Below are positions 23,377 to 30,175 of a stretch of DNA of 30,175 nt, one piece after another (positions within the stretch are counted from its first letter, which is position 1; every line of letters starts with the position of its first letter). The translations under genes and the position numbers were made by a program. Source of the stretch: an uncultured Eggerthellaceae bacterium (GTDB lineage: Bacteria; Actinomycetota; Coriobacteriia; Coriobacteriales; Eggerthellaceae); contig CAKUOV010000029.1 of NCBI GenBank assembly GCA_934670115.1, forward strand, positions 1-30,175, read 5' to 3'. A model generated the notes under the pieces. The model saw only the letters and a program-made list of their open reading frames with translations. It ran no database searches and was not told the origin of the DNA.

Positions 23377-24591
23377 ATGGCTATCGAAACCAACAAGCCT
23401 TCCTTTGGCGTTCTTGATGATGTAAAGGTTGTTTACGCAGCAGTCGAGCTGGCAGTGCCCAAGGCATGCGATCTTATGGCAGACTGGGGTGCCGACGTAA
23501 CCTGGCTGGAAAACACGGGTGCCGGCGACACCATCCGCGACACTGCCTATGTTAAGCAGGCTGAGCGCCGTAACCAGCGTTCTGTTTCCATGAACTACTT
23601 CTCCGACGAAGGCAAGGAAATCCTGTTCAAGATGTTGGCCGACGCCGACATCTTCATCGAAGCCTCAAAGGGCGGCACCTGGGCTCGCAAGGGCATCACT
23701 GACGAAGTGTTGTGGGAGATCAACCCGAAGCTCGTTATTGTGCACCTGTCCGGCTTTGGCCAGACCGGCGACCCCAAGATGGTCAAGCGCGCCGCTTACG
23801 ACCTGACTGTTATGGCTTACTCCGGTTACATGAGCCAAAACGGCACCCAAGATCAGCCCATGAACCCCGGTCCTTACGCGGGCGACTACTTCAACTCACT
23901 CATGATTGTTTCCTCTACCCTGGCTGCGCTGCATAAGGCAAACCGCACGGGCAAGGGCGAAAGCATTGACATGGCCATGTACGAGACCCTGTTGGCAATT
24001 GGCCAGTACTACCTGGTTGACTACCTGAACGAAGGCATTCTGTGGCCTCGTCCGGGCGCTCGCAATCAGAACCTGTGCGGCATTGGCGAGTACAAGTGCA
24101 ACGATGGCTTCCTGGGCGTATGCCTGTACGGCGTTGACCAGAACAAGTACTTCCTGGAGACCATCGGCCTGGGTCACCTGTGGGGCACCGAGGACATCCC
24201 CGAGGACACTTCGGGCCTGTGGCTGTCCAACCCGCATGCAGCAGAAATCGAAGCTGCATTCGAGGCATACTGCCTGGCTCACTCCAAGTACGACATCGAG
24301 GCTGACTTTGCGGCTCACCGCATTGCTGCCCAGGTCGTTATGGAGTTCGAAGACCTCGTGCAGGAAGAGCACCTCAAGCTGCGCGAAGACTTCATGGATT
24401 GGAAAACCGAAGACGGCAAGACCTTCAAGGGTCTGGGCGTATTCCCCAAGTTCCAGCAGACCCCTGGCCAGGTATGGCGCCCCATGCCCAAGCAGGGTGG
24501 CGACACCGTAGACGTTCTGTCCAAGCTTGGCTACACGCCCGAGCAGATCGCAGAGCTGACTGCCGCTGGCGTGGTGAAGGTTGCTGAATAG
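23377..24591 (+). CDS. caiB: Crotonobetainyl/gamma-butyrobetainyl-CoA:carnitine CoA-transferase CaiB
   Basis: A 404-residue class III (family III) CoA-transferase, near the 405 residues of E. coli CaiB. The catalytic aspartate is D170 in PGPYAGDYF, matching D169 of the E. coli enzyme. Other stretches shared with CaiB as I recall it are IFIEASKGG, KGITDEVLW, VHLSGFGQTG, KGESIDMAMYE and the C-terminal PGQVWRPMP. It moves CoA from the reduced product to incoming carnitine, so that ATP is needed only for priming by CaiC. AAAGGAA precedes the start. It lies between caiA and caiC, as in enterobacteria. Confidence 0.92.
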   Translation: MAIETNKPSFGVLDDVKVVYAAVELAVPKACDLMADWGADVTWLENTGAGDTIRDTAYVKQAERRNQRSVSMNYFSDEGKEILFKMLADADIFIEASKGGTWARKGITDEVLWEINPKLVIVHLSGFGQTGDPKMVKRAAYDLTVMAYSGYMSQNGTQDQPMNPGPYAGDYFNSLMIVSSTLAALHKANRTGKGESIDMAMYETLLAIGQYYLVDYLNEGILWPRPGARNQNLCGIGEYKCNDGFLGVCLYGVDQNKYFLETIGLGHLWGTEDIPEDTSGLWLSNPHAAEIEAAFEAYCLAHSKYDIEADFAAHRIAAQVVMEFEDLVQEEHLKLREDFMDWKTEDGKTFKGLGVFPKFQQTPGQVWRPMPKQGGDTVDVLSKLGYTPEQIAELTAAGVVKVAE

Positions 24592-24602
24592 CACCAAAAA
24601 TC

Positions 24603-24658
24603 GCATGACGGGAAGCTCCCCCTCATGCGCACCGGCCGGGTCCTTTTCGGGCCCGGCC
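24603..24658 (+). promoter_or_regulatory. Two hairpins between caiB and caiC
   Basis: GCATGA (24603-24608) pairs with TCATGC (24623-24628), and GGCCGGGTCC (24634-24643) pairs with GGGCCCGGCC (24649-24658) with one G-U pair over a TTTTC loop. Neither has a T-run. They could lower the level of caiC relative to caiAB, which would suit a priming enzyme. Confidence 0.5.
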
Positions 24659-24779
24659 ACCCCAAGAGCTTTGTATTTAACGGGGTTTCGCGCCCCTCGT
24701 CGAATGCAATACCAAAACACTGGCGTGAACTGCACAAACGAAGAACAACAGCGAAATAGGCACGAAAAGGGAGATTCGC

Positions 24780-26336
24780 ATGGTTGACATAGTCGGCAAT
24801 GAAACGCTTGCAAGCCTTTGGAGCAAACTCGCACGTGAATGCGGTGACAAAGAGTTCCTGATTTTCCAGGGACAAGATGGCGAAGTGGCAAGCTATGGGT
24901 ATCGCCTGTTCAACGAAATGATCAATCAAACGGCGAATATGTTCTTGCGCCAGGGCATTGTCCGCGGCGAACGCGTTGCAGTGCAGATGCACACCTCTCC
25001 CGAATTCCTGATGTGCATGTTCGGCCTGGCGAAAATCGGCGCCGTGATGGTTCCCATGAACGAGCAGTACCTTCAAACGGAGTGCGAATATGCGCTGGAT
25101 ATGTGCCACGTCAAGCGCGCGGTGGTAGAGCCGTGCTACGTTGAGCTGTATGATCAGATTCGCGCCGACGGAAGGCTTCCCGAAGGCATTATTGTTGCCC
25201 GTGCCCAGGCCGACGAAAACGTTATGGGTTACCCGCTGTTTTCCGACTTGGTAAGCAAGGAAAACACCGAGCTTGACCAACCGTGCACCCTTTCGCCCGA
25301 TGATCCGTGCGAAATTCTGTTCACCAGCGGTACTACCTCTAACCCCAAGGGCGTCATACTCACCCACGGCAACATGCTTTTCTCGGGCTACTACGGTTGC
25401 TGGGAAACGGCTATGACCGCGCAAGACCGCATGTTCTCCACCATGCCCGCGTGCCACTCGAACTTCCAACTGGCTGCCATGACGCCGGTTCTTATTGCGC
25501 GCGCCACGCTTATCGTGGTGGAAAAATACAGTGCCACGCGCTTCTGGAGCCAAATCCAAGAATATCGCGCTACGCTGGCGCAATGCGTTTCTATGATGCT
25601 GCGCACGCTTATGCTGCAGCCTGTTCGCGCAGACGAAAAGCAGCACTGCCTGCGTGACATGCTGTACTTCCTTCCCGTTACGCAGCGCGAAAAAGAGGCA
25701 TTCGAAGAGCGTTTCAACGTGCGCATCATGAACACGTACGGCTCCACGGAATCCGTGGGCTGGGCACTAACCGACCCGCCCACTGGTGAGCGCAAATGGC
25801 CTTCTGTGGGACGCGTGGGCCTGAGCTACGAGGCGAAGATCGTCGATGAAGAAGGCAACGAACTTCCTGCCGGCAAAGTGGGCGAGATTTGCATCAAGGG
25901 CGTACCCGGTCGCTCCCTTATGCTGGGCTACGTGGATGATGAAGCCGCAACCGCCAAGGCGCTTTCCAGCGATGGCTGGCTGCGCATGGGCGACAAGGGC
26001 TATTACGACGAAGAAGGATGGTTCTACTTCTTCGACCGCAAGAGCAACATGATCAAGCGCTCCGGCGAAAACATTTCCACCACCGAGATTGAGAGCATTC
26101 TGGTGGACCATCCTGACATCAAGGAAGCGGCAGTTATTGGCGTACCCGATGAGATTCGCGACCAGGCAGTCAAGGCATTCGTGCTTCCCGCCGATGACGC
26201 ACATCTTGACCCCGATGAAATCATTGCGTACTGCGAGCAGAACATGGCGGCGTTCAAGGTGCCGTCGTTCGTGGAGATTGTTGACGACTTCCCGAGAACC
26301 TGCAGCATGAAAATCGAAAAGAAGCTTTTGCATTAA
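24780..26336 (+). CDS. caiC: Carnitine/crotonobetaine-CoA ligase CaiC
   Basis: A 518-residue adenylate-forming acyl-CoA synthetase (E. coli CaiC about 517), which primes the pathway by making a betainyl-CoA from ATP and CoA. Motifs in order: LFTSGTTSNPKG (AMP-binding loop, near 181), NTYGSTESVGW, GWLRMGDKGYYDEEG and the hinge DRKSNMIKRSGENIS. The catalytic C-terminal lysine is K511, but the preceding residue, normally glycine (SGK), is methionine (CSMKIEKK). Agreement with CaiC is good through EKYSA, MMLRTLMLQP and RWPSVGRVG-type positions. AAGGGAGA precedes the ATG. Confidence 0.9.
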   Translation: MVDIVGNETLASLWSKLARECGDKEFLIFQGQDGEVASYGYRLFNEMINQTANMFLRQGIVRGERVAVQMHTSPEFLMCMFGLAKIGAVMVPMNEQYLQTECEYALDMCHVKRAVVEPCYVELYDQIRADGRLPEGIIVARAQADENVMGYPLFSDLVSKENTELDQPCTLSPDDPCEILFTSGTTSNPKGVILTHGNMLFSGYYGCWETAMTAQDRMFSTMPACHSNFQLAAMTPVLIARATLIVVEKYSATRFWSQIQEYRATLAQCVSMMLRTLMLQPVRADEKQHCLRDMLYFLPVTQREKEAFEERFNVRIMNTYGSTESVGWALTDPPTGERKWPSVGRVGLSYEAKIVDEEGNELPAGKVGEICIKGVPGRSLMLGYVDDEAATAKALSSDGWLRMGDKGYYDEEGWFYFFDRKSNMIKRSGENISTTEIESILVDHPDIKEAAVIGVPDEIRDQAVKAFVLPADDAHLDPDEIIAYCEQNMAAFKVPSFVEIVDDFPRTCSMKIEKKLLH

Positions 26337-26396
26337 AGGAGCTTCAAGGAATCCTGCAATAAGCAGCACTTGCGATAAACAACAAAGGGGGCGTTT

Positions 26397-27797
26397 ATGA
26401 GCAAGCACCAGGGGAAACAGCAGCAACCGGCATCGAAAAAAGTCACGAATACGTGTCCCACCTGTGGCAGCGAGCAAGCTGTAAGCGCCACGCCGGTCAC
26501 CCTTGACGATGCTGCCATGACGCCTTTCTTGCGCAAGATCACGTTGGTCTCCAGCGGTGGCGCGTTCTTGGACGGTTACGTATTGTCCCTGATTGGCGTT
26601 GCGCTCACGCAAATCACGTCCCACATGAACTTGACCACCCACTGGACCGCTTTAATTGGCGCATCGGTGCTGTTGGGCATTCTGGTTGGCAGCGTTTTGG
26701 GCGGTTATTTGACCGATACCATTGGGCGCAAGAAGATGTTCGTCGTGGATACCATTGCCATTGCTGTGTTCTCTGCCCTGAGCATGACCAATGTCACCCC
26801 GTTTCAACTGGTGTTATACCGTTTTTTCATTGGCGTGTTCGTGGGCGCGGACTACCCCATTGCAACTTCGCTCATCACCGAATTCACGCCGAAAAAGCAC
26901 CGTGCCATTTCCATGGGCATGGTCTCGGCCGCATGGTATCTGGGTGCAACGGTAGCGGCGTTTGTGGGCTACACGCTTTACGATGTGGATGAAGGTTGGC
27001 GACTCATGCTGGGCTCGGCTATTGTCCCCTGCGTGTTCCTGCTGATCGGACGCATTAAAGTTCCCGAGTCTCCCCTGTGGCTTGAAAGCAGGGGCCGCGA
27101 TGAGGAAGCGCAAAAAATCATCAAGCGCGTATACGGCTGCAACGTGGTTATCGCAGAAACCGAAGAGCCGCACGAGAAAGCCGGCTTTCGCGAGGTGTTC
27201 TCGAAGGGTTACGCGGCACGCATCCTGTTCCTGGGCATTCTTACGTTGTGCCAGGTCGTTCCCATGTACGCTATTTACACGTTCGGCCCCACCATCATGG
27301 CCGCCTTCGGTCTAGGCGTGGGAAAAGCCTCCATTTTGGGCGAAAGCGTGCTCAGCTTGTTCTTCCTGGTTGGCTCTATCCCCGCCATGTTCTGGCTTGA
27401 TTCCATGGGAAGGCGTCCGCTGCTTATCAGGTCGCTGTCCCTTATGGCCGCAGGCCTGGTGGTGCTGGGCCTGTTCCCTACCGCTCCGCTGCCTATCATT
27501 ATTGGCGCATTTGGCCTGTACGCCTTCTTCAGCGGCGGCCCGGGCATTTTGCAATGGCTCTACCCCAACGAACTGTTCCCCACCGAAGTACGCGCAACCG
27601 CCGTGGGCCTTGCCATTGGTATTTCCCGCGTGGGCACGATCATCTCCACATACGCAACGCCGATTTTCCTTGCATCGTTCGGTATTGGTCCCACTATGCT
27701 GGTAGCTGCCGGTCTGGTGATCTTGGGCCTGGTGCTGTCTATTTTCATGGCACCGGAAACTGCGGGCAAGTCTCTGGGCGAAACCAGCTCACTGTAG
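26397..27797 (+). CDS. MFS metabolite transporter with N-terminal cysteine pair
   Basis: A 466-residue member of the sugar/metabolite:H+ symporter branch of the MFS, with twelve predicted membrane segments and the conserved loops GGYLTDTIGRKKMF and DSMGRRPLL. The 35-residue cytoplasmic head includes C20-x2-C23 (TCPTCGSEQA), half of a zinc-ribbon motif that such transporters do not usually have. It starts 60 bases after caiC with AAAGGGGGCG upstream, so cotranscription with caiC is likely. It may import carnitine or a related betaine, or export product; the sequence does not decide. Confidence 0.85.
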   Translation: MSKHQGKQQQPASKKVTNTCPTCGSEQAVSATPVTLDDAAMTPFLRKITLVSSGGAFLDGYVLSLIGVALTQITSHMNLTTHWTALIGASVLLGILVGSVLGGYLTDTIGRKKMFVVDTIAIAVFSALSMTNVTPFQLVLYRFFIGVFVGADYPIATSLITEFTPKKHRAISMGMVSAAWYLGATVAAFVGYTLYDVDEGWRLMLGSAIVPCVFLLIGRIKVPESPLWLESRGRDEEAQKIIKRVYGCNVVIAETEEPHEKAGFREVFSKGYAARILFLGILTLCQVVPMYAIYTFGPTIMAAFGLGVGKASILGESVLSLFFLVGSIPAMFWLDSMGRRPLLIRSLSLMAAGLVVLGLFPTAPLPIIIGAFGLYAFFSGGPGILQWLYPNELFPTEVRATAVGLAIGISRVGTIISTYATPIFLASFGIGPTMLVAAGLVILGLVLSIFMAPETAGKSLGETSSL

Positions 27798-27871
27798 CGC
27801 GGACGCGTGGCGAAGGTGGCGACGATGGTCAGATGCGGCAGCAATAAGTGAACAGCAAAACACACCTGAAA

Positions 27872-27909
27872 GAGAAGCCACGGGGAAACGGTGGCTTCTC
27901 CTTTTATTT
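27872..27909 (+). terminator. Rho-independent terminator of the cai cluster
   Basis: GAGAAGCCAC (27872-27881) pairs with GTGGCTTCTC (27891-27900) over a 9-nt loop, followed by CTTTTATTT. It lies about 75 bases after the second MFS gene and closes the unit. Confidence 0.88.
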
Positions 27910-27972
27910 CCTAGCGAATATAAAGCACCTGCTCTTACCGCAAAATAATGGGCCTAATTTTGTTCACGTTGG

Positions 27973-28000
27973 TTTACTCACCTTGAAGTTGTAGTAGAAT
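27973..28000 (+). promoter_or_regulatory. Predicted promoter of the surface-protein gene
   Basis: TTTACT (27973-27978), a 16-base spacer, then TAGAAT (27995-28000), five of six matches to the -10 consensus. Confidence 0.45.
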
Positions 28001-28017
28001 CCCCTACGGCAAAAGTG

Positions 28018-28039
28018 CAACCGCTCGGAAGAGTGGTTG
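28018..28039 (+). promoter_or_regulatory. 5' leader hairpin with GGAA tetraloop
   Basis: CAACCGCTC (28018-28026) pairs with GAGTGGTTG (28031-28039), one G-U pair, closed by a GNRA-type loop GGAA. Its place at the start of the predicted transcript suggests an mRNA-stabilising leader. Confidence 0.5.
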
Positions 28040-28088
28040 AAAGTTCGGACAGTTTCACGCGAATACCAACGAGCATAGGAGCGGCTCA

Positions 28089-30152
28089 ATGAAAAAACCA
28101 AGCAAAGCGATGGTTCTTCTTGCAACGCTGGCAATCTGCGCAGGATTAGCGCCTATGGCAGCCTTTGCGGCAGAACCCACCACCATCGAAGTAGGCAGCA
28201 GCGCCGAATTCGATAATGCGGTTGCAACCGTCAATGCTGCGACCAGCGGCGAATACGTTATCAAGCTAATCGACAATCTGGAAGACGCAGGCGCCGTGTT
28301 CTCAAACACGTGCCCGGCTACCATTCTGGGTAACGGCCACACCATGACGCTTGGCCAGTACAGCTCGCTTTCCGTGCAGCCAAACGCGCAGTTGAACTTG
28401 GGCGCGGCCGACGGCAGTGATACGCTGAAAATCAGCGGCGGAAACGCGCAGAGCAACGATGTGCCCGGCCTGCTGTACATTCAGGGCGCATGCAACATGT
28501 ACCCTGGCGTTACCGTTGCTGACCGTAAGGGCGAAAACTACTTCGGCGGTGGCGTGACCGTGCAGGGCGGCACGTTCCACATGTATGGCGGCACCATTGA
28601 TAACTGCGGCATCACCGGCGGATCCATGTGCTACGGCGGCGGCGTTGCGGTGATTTACGGCGGTTCGTTTACGATGGACGGCGGCGAAATCACAAACTGC
28701 TTCGCCACTTCGGGCTTCAAAGCTTCGGATTACGGCATGGACGCTCGCATTATCACCTCTGCCAGCGGCGGCGTGTACGTTTCGGGCGGATCATCGTTTG
28801 TCATGAACGGCGGAACCATTTCGAACAACAAAGCAAACGAGATGGGCGGCGGCGTTGCAGTTGTTGCCTCCATTGACGAAATCATCAACGGCGGATGGGG
28901 CAACCTTCAAAGCTCCGCGCAAATTCTTGGCGGCACCATCAGCGGAAACGAAGCAAACGATGGCGCAGGCGTGCTTGCTTCTGCATACTTCTACGCTGCA
29001 GCATACGGCCTGTGCGCCGACACCCCGAACGTGGGTGCCGCTGAAAAGCCGGGCTTGTTCCTTGAGAGCGCCACGATAACCAAGAACACCGCAAACCAAG
29101 ACGAAGGCTATGGCGCCGGCGTGCTTGCGGTCATGCTGAAAGCACCTGCTGCAGCTGAAATCCGCGCCTGCACGATTACGGAAAATAGCGCGGCCTTGGG
29201 CGGTGGCGTTGCATCGTACGGCAACTTTACCAGCATGACCATTGATAAATGCACCATCACCAGCAATAAAGCTGCAAATTACGGCGGTGGTTTCGCCGCT
29301 GATTCGAATTCCGGCGAAGGCGCTGGCACCACCATTACAGACACTAAGCTATGCAACAACACTGCAGGTAAAGCGGCATCTGATGTTTATCTGGACGGCT
29401 CTCCCCTGAAGCTTGCACCCGCAAAGGACATGAATGCTCTTTACCTGGGTAAACCCGATGACGTAACGAATAAAAAGATCGATGGCTGGTTCGTTGATGG
29501 CGAAGAGCTGCGCTACACCGCGCAAACGAAAGAACAGCGCGTTGAGTACACCAATTACGCTGATATTTCGTCTGACGACAAGGTATATTTGATTGCCGCC
29601 GCGAAGCCTTCCCTGGTGAAAGTCTCGTTCGCGAACGAAGACGGCAGCGCATTTTACAGCGAAGATTGGTATGAAATCGGAACGAAGGCCGACCAGATTA
29701 TCGTGCCGACGCCCGTGAAACCGTCTGACGACAAGTACGATTACGTGTTTGAGTCGTGGCACAAGGAAATCACCGATGCAACAGAAGACGTTGTCTATAA
29801 AGCCCAGTTCAAGAAAGTACCCAAGGGCAATCCCGACAAGCCAGACACGGACAACCCCGGCGGCAATAAACCGGGCGATGGTGACAAGCCAGACACGGAC
29901 AATCCCGGCGGAGGCACCCCGGGCGGTACCGAAAAGCCCGGCATCGACGCAAGTACGCCTGGTGCGGATGGCACTCAACCTGGCAACGGCGACGCAAATG
30001 CAGGTGCTGCCAACGACAACACGGGGGCCGATGCTATGCCCGCAACAGGCGACATGGCTGGCACCGTTGCCGCGCTGTTCTTGTTTGCAGGTTGTATTGC
30101 GTTAGCGGGAGTGATTGTTGCAGCAAAGAAACGTAGACGCAACACAAAATAA
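28089..30152 (+). CDS. Sortase-anchored surface protein with beta-helix-like repeats
   Basis: A 687-residue secreted protein. Residues 1-27 form a signal peptide ending AFA. Residues about 30-430 contain repeated glycine-rich units (GGTFHMYGGTIDNCG, GGSFVMNGGTISNN-like, GGGVA), the pattern of right-handed beta-helix or autotransporter-like adhesins. A domain near 510-580 (VKVSFANEDG, FESWHKEI, VVYKAQFKK) resembles the Listeria-Bacteroides (InlB-type) repeat. A spacer rich in Pro/Gly/Asp/Lys carries a repeated KPDTDNPGG unit. The end is a cell-wall sorting signal: MPATG at 650-654, a hydrophobic segment and KKRRRNTK. The first residue is Met instead of the usual Leu of LPXTG. A role in attachment is likely; the ligand is unknown. 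TAGGAG precedes the start. Confidence 0.88.
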   Translation: MKKPSKAMVLLATLAICAGLAPMAAFAAEPTTIEVGSSAEFDNAVATVNAATSGEYVIKLIDNLEDAGAVFSNTCPATILGNGHTMTLGQYSSLSVQPNAQLNLGAADGSDTLKISGGNAQSNDVPGLLYIQGACNMYPGVTVADRKGENYFGGGVTVQGGTFHMYGGTIDNCGITGGSMCYGGGVAVIYGGSFTMDGGEITNCFATSGFKASDYGMDARIITSASGGVYVSGGSSFVMNGGTISNNKANEMGGGVAVVASIDEIINGGWGNLQSSAQILGGTISGNEANDGAGVLASAYFYAAAYGLCADTPNVGAAEKPGLFLESATITKNTANQDEGYGAGVLAVMLKAPAAAEIRACTITENSAALGGGVASYGNFTSMTIDKCTITSNKAANYGGGFAADSNSGEGAGTTITDTKLCNNTAGKAASDVYLDGSPLKLAPAKDMNALYLGKPDDVTNKKIDGWFVDGEELRYTAQTKEQRVEYTNYADISSDDKVYLIAAAKPSLVKVSFANEDGSAFYSEDWYEIGTKADQIIVPTPVKPSDDKYDYVFESWHKEITDATEDVVYKAQFKKVPKGNPDKPDTDNPGGNKPGDGDKPDTDNPGGGTPGGTEKPGIDASTPGADGTQPGNGDANAGAANDNTGADAMPATGDMAGTVAALFLFAGCIALAGVIVAAKKRRRNTK

Positions 30153-30175
30153 AGTAAAGAATCACTTCGAGAAGG

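Noticed and set aside
1..30175. CRISPR array, tRNA or rRNA genes
   Set aside because: No regularly spaced repeats of 24-40 bases and no cloverleaf or rRNA-like stretch were seen on reading through; a covariance-model scan would be needed to exclude small RNAs.

Overview
The window looks like chromosomal DNA of an anaerobic actinobacterium of the Eggerthellaceae (Coriobacteriia). The basis is the mixture of genes, not a database match: a Tat-exported molybdopterin reductase with its own TorD chaperone, a many-pass membrane protein ending in a LuxR helix-turn-helix (a regulator architecture typical of this family), a complete FixABCX/Cai-type module, and a sortase-anchored surface protein. Genus cannot be settled from the sequence.

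Layout. (1) 1-850: a decayed prophage remnant on the minus strand. (2) 850-1690: no convincing gene, but one long imperfect inverted repeat. (3) 1694-7253: a minus-strand group with an ArsM-type arsenite methyltransferase, a MaoC-fold hydratase-like protein, a MerR regulator that carries membrane segments and a zinc ribbon, a second ArsM-like protein that lacks most of the arsenic-binding cysteines, and an aquaglyceroporin. (4) 7576-13579, plus strand: a periplasmic molybdopterin oxidoreductase with the size and metal-ligand spacing of the ArrA/PsrA branch, a four-cluster ferredoxin subunit, TorD chaperone, a small membrane (DUF4405-like) protein with a C-terminal cysteine motif, and a lipoprotein. 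(5) 13820-15277: the membrane LuxR regulator, followed by a 26-bp perfect inverted repeat. (6) 15716-19180, minus strand: fixA-fixB-fixC-fixX. (7) 19710-27797, plus strand: caiD, an MFS transporter, caiA, caiB, caiC and a second MFS transporter. (8) 28089-30152: an LPXTG-like surface protein.

How the parts may work together. The aquaporin, the ArsM pair and the reductase flank one divergent promoter region (7254-7575), which suggests a metalloid uptake/reduction/methylation island; the substrate of the reductase is not proven by sequence. The Fix and Cai gene sets are divergent around a 529-bp control region (19181-19709) and reproduce the enterobacterial logic of anaerobic L-carnitine/crotonobetaine reduction: CaiC activates, CaiB transfers CoA, CaiD hydrates/dehydrates, CaiA reduces crotonobetainyl-CoA with electrons delivered by FixABCX. 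No BCCT antiporter (CaiT) or CaiE is present here; two MFS proteins stand in the cluster instead.

Strongest items for follow-up: the cysteine-depleted ArsM paralogue beside a channel and a membrane-bound MerR protein; the reductase whose ligand spacing is ArrA-like but with two recalled substrate-contact positions changed; the CaiT-less carnitine-type cluster; and two long inverted-repeat elements outside genes.
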